From: Bacteroidales bacterium GP4
Lineage (GTDB): Bacteria; Bacteroidota; Bacteroidia; Bacteroidales; Muribaculaceae
Direction of reading: 5' to 3'
NCBI GenBank assembly: GCA_001701065.1
Contig: DAAL01000164.1
Span: 12,929-32,241 of the forward strand
Length of the DNA: 19,313 nucleotides
The notes below the pieces were generated by a model. It made no database searches, was not told where the DNA came from, and saw only the letters and a program-made list of their open reading frames with translations. Below are positions 1 through 7,357 of the stretch, one piece after another. Positions within the stretch are counted from its first letter, which is position 1; each line of letters begins with the position of its first letter. The translations under genes and the position numbers were made by a program.

Positions 1-33
1 ACACCTCCGGGGGTTCGAATCCCTCCCTCTCCG
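1..33 (+). tRNA. tRNA-Ser, 3' end only
   Basis: The T-arm is visible: stem GGGGG (9-13), loop TTCGAAT (14-20), stem CCCTC (21-25). It is followed by the acceptor strand CCTCTCC (26-32) and discriminator G33. CCTCTCC-G pairs with the GGAGAGG start typical of bacterial tRNA-Ser, and G73 is the serine discriminator; the anticodon lies outside the window, so the identity is inferred. CCA is not encoded here (the next bases are CAA), whereas the matching repeat at 12862-12876 is followed so as to read G-CCA. This suggests the original gene encoded CCA and lost it when element 1 inserted. Confidence 0.85.
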
Positions 34-34
34 C
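20..34 (+). repeat. attL of element 1 (tRNA-Ser 3' end)
   Basis: TCCCTCCCTCTCCGC, the last bases of the tRNA gene plus one. It matches 12862-12876 at 14 of 15 positions; the only difference is C26 versus T12868. It sits where tyrosine integrases commonly recombine, at the 3' end of a tRNA gene. Confidence 0.8.
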
Positions 35-68
35 AAACTTGCTTGAATATCAAGTAATTACAAAATTA

Positions 69-107
69 ACACCCAATTTTACACCCAAATCTGTAAAGTT
101 GGGTGTT
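69..107 (+). repeat. CACCCAA left-arm repeats; hairpin with T-run
   Basis: Three copies of an integrase arm-like motif: ACACCCAATTTT (69-80), ACACCCAAAT (81-90) and an inverted copy at 99-107. The exact 12-mer ACACCCAATTTT recurs in the right arm at 12739-12750. The second and inverted copies also form an 8-bp stem (81-88 with 99-106, 10-nt loop) followed by a T-run (106-110), so the stretch could act as a terminator for the tRNA transcript after insertion. Confidence 0.6.
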
Positions 108-241
108 TTTATATATTTTTAACGACAGCACCCACCCTCTCCATGCTTAGTTATGCCGGAGATGGCAACTCTATGGATACTGCTGGGCAAACAAGAAAGC
201 AATACCTCATTCTTCTTTTCACCAGCCTCAATATATATATA

Positions 242-286
242 TTGGTTTGGGTTTATACGGGCATATATAAAGCCCGAACCAAACCA
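242..286 (+). promoter_or_regulatory. Dyad promoter/operator of the cargo operon
   Basis: TTGGTTTGGGTTT (242-254) and, on the opposite strand, TTGGTTTGGTTCG (286 down to 274) flank GGGCATATATAA (259-270). TTGGTT at 242-247 and TATATA at 264-269 are 16 bp apart, which would suit a sigma-70-like promoter. The same layout, with the identical 12-mer and TTGGTTTGG, occurs on the minus strand at 7294-7345 in front of the primase gene. The rest of 34-396 holds arm repeats and a leader of about 110 nt; I see no convincing gene in it. Confidence 0.55.
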
Positions 287-396
287 AATTGGGATGCCAG
301 GGTGCCCGCTTGTTGCAGGATATCACAGATTATTATAGGGTGGTCACTAAAATTTTTAGGTATCGCTTTCGCATGGTATTTTTGCCGGAAAATAAT

Positions 397-2571
397 ATGA
401 GAATGAATAAACTATATTCGATAATAGCAATATTGATGGCTGCATTAGTCTTAACTGACGTTTATGCACAAGGTTTGGAGCCATGTGAAGGTGATTCAAT
501 CTACACCTACAACTTAAATGAAGTAGTTGTAACGGTACGACAGTCTGATGCTATTGTGACTGCCGACAAGATCTCATTTAATCCGACCTCTTCTGTGGTG
601 GGAAGCACAGGCAGCATATTTGATGTCTTAAACTCAATAGGGGGAATAACAGTCGACAATAACGGCGAGATATGGATTAATGGACAAAAGGAAATTTCAT
701 TAACAGTAAACGGACGCAAAAGCATTCTAACGAGTGAGGCTTTGGTCAATTATCTTAAATCAGAACCGGCACGAACCATTGAGAAAGTTGAAATTATTTC
801 AGCACCTTCTGCGAAGAACGAAGCGTCATCTTCATCATTGATATTGAATTTAAGAACTTCAAAAAAACGAGAACAGGGCACTACAGCCGGTATAAATATG
901 ACAGGGCTCGGTTGGGTGGCGAAACGGTGTATCGCAAATATATTTGGCGGATATTCTTCAGATAGATTGATACTCAACGCCAACTATTCGTTTATTGCCA
1001 ATAAGAATCCGTTCGAGCTCATAACTCAGCGCCCTTATTTAGGTGTCGAAAACAAAATGGAGCAGGAATACCAACGTCATAGACGCGACCGGATTCACAA
1101 CTTGTCCGTTACATTAGAATATGATATAACTCCCGATTGGAATGCGGGTGTATCGATTTCATCAAATTGGTTTAATAGGGATGAAATTGCTGAAATGAAT
1201 AATCATATTATTTCATTAGGTACTAAAACATCATCCACCAATGAGTTGGTAAGCCATTATAGCAACATTGTTGGGAATGCTTTTATAAAACATAGCTTTT
1301 TAAATCAAAATGGAATATTGGATTTAGGATTCGACTATTTCAATTATAGAACGAAGGACGATCAAAACATGATGAGTGGAATTTCATCCAATGTTTACGG
1401 CGAAATGGGCGGAACATCTACCGGCTATGTTGTGAGTTTTGATTTTCTCCGCAAGGCGTTAGGAAGTTGGGATTTGTCAGCAGGTGCTAAAACCACTCAA
1501 ATCTTTATAAATAGTAATGGTTTGTATGACGGTCTTCTACCTGACGATATTTCGGCGGCAGACCAACTTAATTCATCATTTCGTTATCATGAGAATGTTA
1601 ATGCCGTTTATGCTGAGGGCACTTTCTCCTTGAATAGAGTCAGAACATCGGTCGGTATGCGTGCAGAACAAACTAACACGTGGAGCACATTTTCCGGAAA
1701 TGAAGCAAATAGTAAAGACAATTATTCAACGCATAATTTCCGCGTAATTCCATCTATTAACTTTTCCATGGAAATAAATGAGAATAACAATCTAATGTTG
1801 GGCTATACCCAACGTATCAACCGGCCTAATTATGCTGACCTTAATCCATTTATTTATATCTTTGATGATATAACACACACTTGCGGCAACATCAATCTTC
1901 AACCATCGCTGTCTCACAACATTATAACAGGATTTTCTCACGGCTCATGGCTAAGAGCGTTATTCAATCTTTCATTAAACAAAGATGCTATAGTTAAATG
2001 TTATCGAGAGATACCGGATAAAATCCTCTATATCTCTCCTGAAAACATTAAGAATCACATTCAGATATCACTCACATTGTCAGCGTACAATGTTCGCCCG
2101 TTCAATTGGTTGAACACTTCATTAAACCTCACTGGAATGTATCAGAAATATTGTTTTGCTGATAATATCAACATTAAAGACAATCAAAAATTCACTCCAT
2201 TTATAGACTGTAAAAATCAGTTTCTCATGCCACTTGGATGGACAATCGAGCTTTCTGGAGAATGGAGAGGCCGTATAGCATATGGTCAAGCAACTATTAA
2301 AGGCATGGGGTTTGTTAATGCAGGAATCAAAAAATCTTTTTGGAAGGGGCAAGGTTACGTTTCTCTTTTTGTGAATGATGTGTTTAACACAAAACGGATG
2401 AATACAGAAATAGAATTATCTGGGAAACGAGGTTTTATCTCTGAATATGACTACGAAACGATGAGGCAGGTTGGTGTGTCATTCGGTTTTAATTTTTCCT
2501 CCAAAAAATTTCGTGAAAGCAAAAATGGAGAGTCTTTTTTAATTGATGAGATAAAACGAGTAAATTTGTAA
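397..2571 (+). CDS. Outer-membrane TonB-dependent receptor-like beta-barrel protein
   Basis: A 724-aa outer-membrane protein. The ATG at 397 gives a clear signal peptide (MRMNK, then a hydrophobic stretch, likely cut after VYA, residues 22-24); an in-frame ATG further upstream only adds a non-signal extension across the promoter. Residues about 38-165 look like a plug: an LNEVVVT segment, then FDVLNSIGGITVDNNGEIWING and an IEKVEIISAPSAKNEASSSS-type segment. The rest is a long beta-barrel rich in alternating aromatic strands, as in the OMP_b-brl_3 type of receptors. The N-terminal carboxypeptidase-like domain and a SusD partner are both missing, so this is not a standard SusCD glycan importer. 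It is first in an operon with a histidine kinase 18 nt downstream and a response regulator, suggesting that it senses or imports the ligand the kinase responds to. The ligand is unknown. The base composition is visibly AT-rich compared with the mobilization genes. Confidence 0.85.
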   Translation: MRMNKLYSIIAILMAALVLTDVYAQGLEPCEGDSIYTYNLNEVVVTVRQSDAIVTADKISFNPTSSVVGSTGSIFDVLNSIGGITVDNNGEIWINGQKEISLTVNGRKSILTSEALVNYLKSEPARTIEKVEIISAPSAKNEASSSSLILNLRTSKKREQGTTAGINMTGLGWVAKRCIANIFGGYSSDRLILNANYSFIANKNPFELITQRPYLGVENKMEQEYQRHRRDRIHNLSVTLEYDITPDWNAGVSISSNWFNRDEIAEMNNHIISLGTKTSSTNELVSHYSNIVGNAFIKHSFLNQNGILDLGFDYFNYRTKDDQNMMSGISSNVYGEMGGTSTGYVVSFDFLRKALGSWDLSAGAKTTQIFINSNGLYDGLLPDDISAADQLNSSFRYHENVNAVYAEGTFSLNRVRTSVGMRAEQTNTWSTFSGNEANSKDNYSTHNFRVIPSINFSMEINENNNLMLGYTQRINRPNYADLNPFIYIFDDITHTCGNINLQPSLSHNIITGFSHGSWLRALFNLSLNKDAIVKCYREIPDKILYISPENIKNHIQISLTLSAYNVRPFNWLNTSLNLTGMYQKYCFADNINIKDNQKFTPFIDCKNQFLMPLGWTIELSGEWRGRIAYGQATIKGMGFVNAGIKKSFWKGQGYVSLFVNDVFNTKRMNTEIELSGKRGFISEYDYETMRQVGVSFGFNFSSKKFRESKNGESFLIDEIKRVNL

Positions 2572-2589
2572 TTCTAACAGTTGACATCG

Positions 2590-3612
2590 ATGAAGAAACC
2601 CATATATCCTTGGTGGTTACCATTAATTTCTGCATCAATCCTTTTCATCTTGATAAGGATTTCTAACGATGTGCCCAATGGGGGCCATTACCTGACCCAT
2701 TCGCTTCTGTTTATCTCTATAGAGCTTCTTGGAATAGTAATCTTTTCTTATTTGCTATTTTACCTGAACGAGAAATTTGCCAACAAAGTTATTAAACATA
2801 AACTGTCAGTGGTATCTGAGTATCTGATTGTTTTGTTATTTCCTGTCATACTGACTGGAGCGATAATGTGGCTTTCTCATTTCGCAGAGAATCGGAGTAT
2901 GACTATTACAGAAATCATGGCTCCCGGAGTAATCGTCATGCTTATGAATGTGTGGATATATTCATGGCTTAAAAATACTGTTTTAGAACGTCATTATACC
3001 GACCTTTGTATTCAAAATGAGAGAATCCAGAACGAAAATCTTTCTACTAATCTAAAATTACTTCAAGCTCAATACAGACCTCATTTCCTGTTTAATGTTC
3101 TAAATACCATATATTTCAGCATAAGTGAAGAAAATGAAACTGCGCGTGGAGCCCTTGAACATTTGTCGAATCTGTTGCGTCGACAACTTTATACGTCCGA
3201 AGGAATGGTTCCATTATCAAACGAAATTTCCGTTATTGAAAGCTATATAGAATTATATCGCTTAAGGTTTGGCGATTCTATATCTATCAATACTGGATTT
3301 GAAAAACCTCAGCAGCCAGTTTGTATATATCCCTATTTGTTGATGCCTTTGGTAGAGAATGCGTTTAAGCATGTTTCCGGAAACAAGATTGTGAATATTG
3401 ATATGAAGTTAACAGAAAAAGGTCATCTCATATTTTGTGTGAAAAATTCTTTCCTGGACTCTCATATAAAAAAGGTATCAGGCGGAGGTGTTGGGCTTAA
3501 GAATCTAAGACAGCAACTCATTATTTATTATGGAGAGAATGGATATAGGTTGGAAACATCAAAAACGGATAAAGATTTTTCAGCTGTTTTGGAATTGTAC
3601 AACGTCCGATAA
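2590..3612 (+). CDS. LytS-type membrane sensor histidine kinase
   Basis: 340 aa. The ATG at 2590 is preferred over an in-frame TTG nine bases earlier. Four hydrophobic segments (about residues 8-24, 36-58, 76-97 and 107-128) precede a short helical linker and a His_kinase (PF06580-type) core. The H-box is YRPHFLFNVLNTIYFS with H165; the N-box is LMPLVENAFKH (N257); the glycine box is SGGGVGLKNLR (about 297-307) of the HATPase domain. There is no separate periplasmic domain, so sensing is likely within the membrane or through the upstream barrel protein. It starts 18 nt after the receptor gene and ends 11 nt before the response regulator, so the three genes form one operon. It should phosphorylate the LytTR regulator next door. 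Confidence 0.92.
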   Translation: MKKPIYPWWLPLISASILFILIRISNDVPNGGHYLTHSLLFISIELLGIVIFSYLLFYLNEKFANKVIKHKLSVVSEYLIVLLFPVILTGAIMWLSHFAENRSMTITEIMAPGVIVMLMNVWIYSWLKNTVLERHYTDLCIQNERIQNENLSTNLKLLQAQYRPHFLFNVLNTIYFSISEENETARGALEHLSNLLRRQLYTSEGMVPLSNEISVIESYIELYRLRFGDSISINTGFEKPQQPVCIYPYLLMPLVENAFKHVSGNKIVNIDMKLTEKGHLIFCVKNSFLDSHIKKVSGGGVGLKNLRQQLIIYYGENGYRLETSKTDKDFSAVLELYNVR

Positions 3613-3623
3613 ATTGAAAAGTA

Positions 3624-4334
3624 ATGAAATGCGTAATTGTTGAAGATGAATTTATTGCTAGAAAAGGCATAGAAAGTTATATCGAAAAGATTGACTGGCT
3701 TGATTGTGTGGCCGGATTTGAAAGTGTATTGGATTTAGACCAATATCTTAAGAATGCCACTCCTGAAGAATATCCCGACATCATTTTTTTAGATATTGAA
3801 ATGCCAAATATGTCGGGATTTGAATATCTTGCGTCATCAAAAATTGATGCGGAGATTATTGTCATAACGGCCTACGAAGAATACGCCTTACAAGGTTATG
3901 AGTTAAATATAATAGACTATCTTTTAAAGCCAGTGTCTTTCACCCGATTTTTAAGGGCAGTTGAAAAGGCGAGGGATTCTAGAACCTATAAATCTTCTCG
4001 CAGTGCACTGTCAAAAGTGTTGTTACTTAAAGTTAATCGTGGTAATCAGCGAGTTCCAATAGCGGACATTTTGTATGTAGAAGGGATGGAGAATTATCTA
4101 AAAGTTTTCATAACTACCGGATGTATAACCACAAGAATGAAACTCAAGGATTTTCTTTCGATGGTTTCTAAAGAAGAATTTATGCAGGTTCATAAATCTT
4201 ATATAGCCAACCTATATCGTATCCTCCGTATTGAGGGGAATACCATATTCTTTTCAAATGCCAAATCAATACCTATTTCTCGAAGTTATCGCAAAGGATT
4301 GATTCAAAGAATATCCGACATTAGCATCGATTGA
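3624..4334 (+). CDS. LytTR-family response regulator
   Basis: 236 aa with two domains. The receiver (1-118) has the acidic pair E7/D8, phosphoacceptor D57 (IIFLDIEMP), T82 (VITAYEEYA) and K102 (DYLLKP). The LytTR DNA-binding domain (about 133-232) contains the family signatures ILYVEGMENYLKVF and FMQVHKSYIANL. It is the last gene of the cargo operon and the partner of the kinase upstream. LytTR proteins usually bind pairs of short repeats near promoters; the dyads at 242-286 and 7294-7345 are candidate targets, but this is inference. No other LytTR gene is in the window. Confidence 0.95.
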   Translation: MKCVIVEDEFIARKGIESYIEKIDWLDCVAGFESVLDLDQYLKNATPEEYPDIIFLDIEMPNMSGFEYLASSKIDAEIIVITAYEEYALQGYELNIIDYLLKPVSFTRFLRAVEKARDSRTYKSSRSALSKVLLLKVNRGNQRVPIADILYVEGMENYLKVFITTGCITTRMKLKDFLSMVSKEEFMQVHKSYIANLYRILRIEGNTIFFSNAKSIPISRSYRKGLIQRISDISID

Positions 4335-4362
4335 CAACTCATTTTCGTTTATACAAAAAGAA

Positions 4363-4391
4363 CCAGCCACCGGCGCGAAGTCTGGGGCTGG
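4363..4391 (-). terminator. Terminator between convergent operons
   Basis: CCAGCC (4363-4368) pairs with GGCTGG (4386-4391) around a 17-nt loop. On the minus strand it is followed by TTCTTTTT, suiting the end of the relaxase operon. The cargo operon ends just before it on the other strand, so it may work in both directions. Confidence 0.55.
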
Positions 4392-4410
4392 CCTTGTTAA
4401 GATAAATCAA

Positions 4411-5619
4411 TTACATGTGCATTCCGCCGCCGATTTTATTGGGGTCTTGGCCTCGCTTGATGGCTTTGAAGCGTTGCAGGGCTACATGTGGCGGAAGTTC
4501 GGGATGAGCGGCCTTGAACTCCGGCCATGTCAAGCCGCCACCTCCTGCGAATCCTTGTTCCTCTATTGGGGCATCGGCTGTTGCGCTATGAGAAATAGAA
4601 TCACTTATATTGGAAACCGATTGCGAGGGCGCATCCGGATCCGTCAGACTTGTACGAGGTTTCAATGTCTGAGGATTGAATTTCAGGTATATCGTCCCTG
4701 AATATCCATCGATACAAACATCAAGACGGACAGAGCGACCTGCGACATAGTCATTCTGTTGCTGAGGCGTGAGGTCGATTCCCATATAACGTGAAATGGG
4801 TTTGATTGTGCCGTCAGCGTAAAGGTAGCTTGACTTGGGATGCGGTTGCTTCTGTTTGTTCTCAGCGATATGTCTGGTGATATTGCCGTAACTGAAACGC
4901 CTGTCAATCTTCGAGGCAGCAAATCGCTTTCTTTTGTGAACATACCAGAGTCCTTGCACTTCATTTGTGCCGTTACGGTACTTGTATTCCACATCGACAC
5001 CACTGGCTTTCAACCGTGCTTCGAACTGTTCAAACGAGGATATGGATTTGTCGTTCCATGTGTCATCAACGATATGGAATATCTCATAACGAATCTTTTC
5101 TCCATTCCTCAGCCTATTGACATTTGTCTTCTTCTTTCCCTCGGAGATATGCAAACCATACTCCTTTGTGAGGTCAAGACAAACGTCTTGGTTTCGGTTG
5201 AAGTCGTTGCTGTCGGATATGACTTCGGCATGATTGTTTATCCGGCTCGTCACAATATGGAAGTGCGGATGGGGCTTGTCAAAGTGCCGGACTACTATAT
5301 AAGGAGTATCAACGTAGCCCATCCGTTCCATATATTTGGCGGCGATTTCTACCATGATTTCATCATTAATGAGTGGTGCATCCTCTTCAAGAAAGTTCAG
5401 AGAGAAGTGTCCGCACGGCTTTTCTGTATCAGGTTTCAACGAAAGATTATCCATGAAAGTGGCAATCATTTCTTCCCTTCCTCCGTAAGTCGGCACTCCC
5501 TCGGTTGCTAACAAACGCCATTCATTGCAGGGCGAACCGTCAGGATTATCCTTTTCCGCACGGGTCACATAGTTGACGCATTTGCGAAAACTTGTGTTCT
5601 TAACTATCTTCGCCATCAT
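4411..5619 (-). CDS. Relaxase / mobilization nuclease with C-terminal DUF3945-like module
   Basis: 402 aa from the ATG at 5619. The MMAKIVKNTSF start fits the family's usual MIAKI beginning; the ORF opens further upstream, but that part would overlap the previous gene more deeply. It should nick oriT and lead the strand into a recipient. Seen: N-terminal NYV with Y17, the likely catalytic tyrosine, and the histidine motif HFDKPHPHFHIVTSRI with H117, H119 and H121 for metal binding, as in MobB-type relaxases of Bacteroides. Residues about 265-323 (from YLYADGTIKPISRYMG to YLKFNPQTLKP) match the third repeat of the DUF3945 protein at 15575-17008. The end is low-complexity (SGG-rich) followed by a short helical segment. 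It overlaps the RHH gene by 20 nt, a sign of translational coupling. Confidence 0.92.
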   Translation of the reverse strand: MMAKIVKNTSFRKCVNYVTRAEKDNPDGSPCNEWRLLATEGVPTYGGREEMIATFMDNLSLKPDTEKPCGHFSLNFLEEDAPLINDEIMVEIAAKYMERMGYVDTPYIVVRHFDKPHPHFHIVTSRINNHAEVISDSNDFNRNQDVCLDLTKEYGLHISEGKKKTNVNRLRNGEKIRYEIFHIVDDTWNDKSISSFEQFEARLKASGVDVEYKYRNGTNEVQGLWYVHKRKRFAASKIDRRFSYGNITRHIAENKQKQPHPKSSYLYADGTIKPISRYMGIDLTPQQQNDYVAGRSVRLDVCIDGYSGTIYLKFNPQTLKPRTSLTDPDAPSQSVSNISDSISHSATADAPIEEQGFAGGGGLTWPEFKAAHPELPPHVALQRFKAIKRGQDPNKIGGGMHM

Positions 5620-6007
5620 AAGCAGCCGGGGTATTTCGGTAGTTGTTGATAAGCATGAGAACAAAGTTCTTGCATTCCATCATCTCATCGAGGGTACGAC
5701 GCACATTGGAGTTTTCTCCGCCTTTGAGAATGGCAGCACAGAATCTGGCCACGCGATTTAGATTCTCGGCTATGCCTTGCAGGTCGCGAATTGCTTTCAG
5801 GTCGCGAGGTGTCAACCTCGGCACCACCTTGCAATGGGTGGAAGAATGACGGATGTATTCCGAACGGTTCATGCCGCTGACGGCAACCTTGTTCATCATC
5901 TTCTCGTATCGGTCAAGGTCGAACTTTACCGGTACGGTTATAAATTTCAGTTTGTCGGCGGTCAGCTTGGGGCGTCCCACCTTTGGTGTGCTATTTATCT
6001 TCTTCAT
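5600..6007 (-). CDS. RHH-type mobilization accessory protein (MobA/MobC-like)
   Basis: 135 aa, basic N-terminus (MKKINSTPKVGRPKLTADK), then a ribbon-helix-helix-like segment (FITVPVKFDLDRYEKMMNKVAVSGMNRSEYIR, about residues 27-58). The C-terminal half is helical, with LKAIRDLQGIAENLNRVAR typical of relaxosome proteins that bind oriT and load the relaxase. It lies directly before, and overlaps, the relaxase gene. The start is followed upstream by a 399-bp gap with nested dyads that it probably binds. Confidence 0.88.
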   Translation of the reverse strand: MKKINSTPKVGRPKLTADKLKFITVPVKFDLDRYEKMMNKVAVSGMNRSEYIRHSSTHCKVVPRLTPRDLKAIRDLQGIAENLNRVARFCAAILKGGENSNVRRTLDEMMECKNFVLMLINNYRNTPAAYDGEDS

Positions 6008-6044
6008 AATTTTAGCGTATTAAATGTTTGATTTTGTGACCATC

Positions 6045-6237
6045 GGGAGCGGGGCGTTTTCGGGGATATTTATATCACGAAAACATAAACTCGCTCCCCT
6101 TACTTCTGATAGGTCTTCGGAGTTTTCAGCAGCACGGTTTCCGGCTGCCGTATCGTGGTATCTGTCTACAGTGGACTATAACGTTATCACTACAATGAGT
6201 GAGTTATAATATGACAATGTGTATGTATGAGTTGTCA
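6045..6237. other. Candidate oriT / Mob operator region
   Basis: This lies within the gene-free stretch 6008-6406, upstream of the mob genes. Three nested inverted repeats share one axis: GGGAGCG 6045-6051 with CGCTCCC 6092-6098; GTTTTCG 6056-6062 with CGAAAAC 6078-6084; GATAT 6065-6069 with ATATC 6072-6076. Further on are the palindrome ATAACGTTAT (6178-6187) and TGACAA/TTGTCA (6212-6217, 6232-6237). Position and structure fit an origin of transfer or the RHH protein's operator. The nick site cannot be read off. Confidence 0.5.
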
Positions 6238-6361
6238 CAGACTCATCTATATATGGCTGATTGCAGGTATATGTATAAAGACGTGTATATAGATAGAGGT
6301 ATATGCCGCTTTCCTTTGGGTACATATCCCTGTAGCTTTTTACCACGTTCAGCCATCTACC

Positions 6362-6420
6362 ATGAATTAATCGATTAAACGATTCATTAATGCATTAATT
6401 GATTCATTAATGAATTAATC
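6362..6420. repeat. AT-rich iteron-like repeats at the primase 3' end
   Basis: GATTCATTAATG occurs at 6381-6392 and 6401-6412, exactly 20 bp apart, and ATGAATTAATC occurs at 6362-6372 and 6410-6420. The core CATTAATG is palindromic. The repeats overlap the last codons of the primase gene (stop at 6407-6409). They could be a replication origin or a regulatory site; sequence alone does not decide. Confidence 0.45.
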
Positions 6421-7270
6421 CTTGCACGGCTCTCAGGTAATCGTTAATATCAGCAAAGCCTAGGTATGCATTACGGTGGTCAATGACAATCGAGTCAAAT
6501 TTGTCAGACAACTTTGTCATCGCAGTTGAGCCGGCATCATCGTTGTCAAGGTAGCAATGGATTGCTCCGTAATCATGGAGGTGCTGGATTGCCTTGCCGA
6601 CATTGCTGACAGAGTTGAGTATGATGGCATCCATGTCTGGTCTTCCGTATATTGTAAGCCATGACAGATAGTCGATGAACCCTTCGAACACGGCAACTTC
6701 GTTTGTCGGGCCATCTCGGATGCGTCGCAGACTGATGTCCTTGGGTGCGATGCATCCTTTGAAATATTTGTTGCGCAGCTCGTACCCGCCGCTCTCGTTT
6801 GCGAAACCAACCGCATAGTATCGGTTGCCTCGGCAACTGTAATGAACCTGCCTGCAGTGTTCGGTTGCAATCTGTGCCGGGATGCCACGCTCTTGGAGGT
6901 AAGCGACAAGTGCGCGGCTCCGCAATGGCATGATTTCGATGTCTGTGAAACTCGGTGCAGAGTGTCGCTGACCAAAAGAAGAAGCGACTGTCTGCGGCGA
7001 TGGTACGGCACAACGCTTGGTTATGCAATCCATCAGATAGCGCAGGTCGTGCGACTGATACATCTCTGCGGCAAGGTCGATGATGTTGCCCCCTTTGCCG
7101 ATGCCGAAATCATATCAGCAGTTGAGGTCGGTCTGAACCTTGAACGATGGCGTGTGTTCCTGTCGCAGTGGCGACTTATTCCACCATTTACAGCCTTTTA
7201 TGATTGTCGGCTTATGTCCGAGTTGGGACAAGAAGGTGGCTAAAGGGATAGATTTTATCTCTTTTATCAT
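6407..7270 (-). pseudogene. TOPRIM DNA primase, interrupted by TGA at codon 52
   Basis: The ATG at 7270 opens a frame of 287 codons whose two parts both belong to the Bacteroidales mobile-element primase family. The first part reads MIKEIKSIPLATFLSQLG up to HTPSFKVQTDLNC; the continuation starts YDFGIGKGGNIIDL. Between them is TGA (7117-7115) where relatives have Trp (the usual context is a WYDFG-type segment), so one base change explains it. The second part keeps the TOPRIM motifs FEGFIDYLSW (E196) and YLDNDDAGS (D242, D244). A downstream ATG at 7063 could start a 218-aa product lacking the N-terminal domain. TGA is an ordinary stop in neighbouring genes. A sequencing error or a recent nonsense mutation are both possible. 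A dyad promoter lies just upstream. Confidence 0.85.
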
Positions 7271-7293
7271 GAGTCTAAAATGTTAATTGATTA

Positions 7294-7345
7294 TTGGTTT
7301 CTGGTTTGAGTCCTATTATATATGCCCTTTTTCAAACCAAACCAA
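7294..7345 (-). promoter_or_regulatory. Dyad promoter/operator of the primase gene
   Basis: On the minus strand, TTGGTTTGGTTTG (7345 down to 7333) is followed by GGGCATATATAATAGG (7327 down to 7312), which contains TATAAT. TTGGTTTCTGGTTTG (7294-7308, plus strand) is the opposing half-site. The arrangement matches 242-286 with a one-base spacing change. The TATA element is about 50 bp before the primase ATG at 7270. Confidence 0.55.
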
Positions 7346-7357
7346 AGATGGTGTTTC

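Noticed and set aside
289..396. N-terminal extension of the receptor gene from an upstream ATG
   Set aside because: It would bury the signal peptide 36 residues inside the protein; the ATG at 397 gives a normal signal peptide.
143..400. An 85-codon open frame with two hydrophobic stretches ending in an ATGA overlap with the receptor gene start
   Set aside because: The shared dyad promoter (242-286) lies in its middle, so the operon's transcript would start inside it; no recognisable protein features beyond hydrophobicity.
397..2571. SusC-type glycan uptake locus
   Set aside because: No SusD, no glycan-degrading enzymes, and no N-terminal carboxypeptidase-like domain in the receptor.
4840..5511. 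A 223-codon open frame on the plus strand
   Set aside because: It lies fully antisense to the relaxase gene, which has clear catalytic motifs.
7115..7117. TGA read as Trp (alternative code or recoding)
   Set aside because: Neighbouring genes such as DUF3853 and the response regulator end in TGA, and no recoding structure is evident.
6842..7243. A 133-codon open frame on the plus strand over the primase
   Set aside because: Antisense to the primase gene; the minus-strand homology on both sides of the TGA is stronger.
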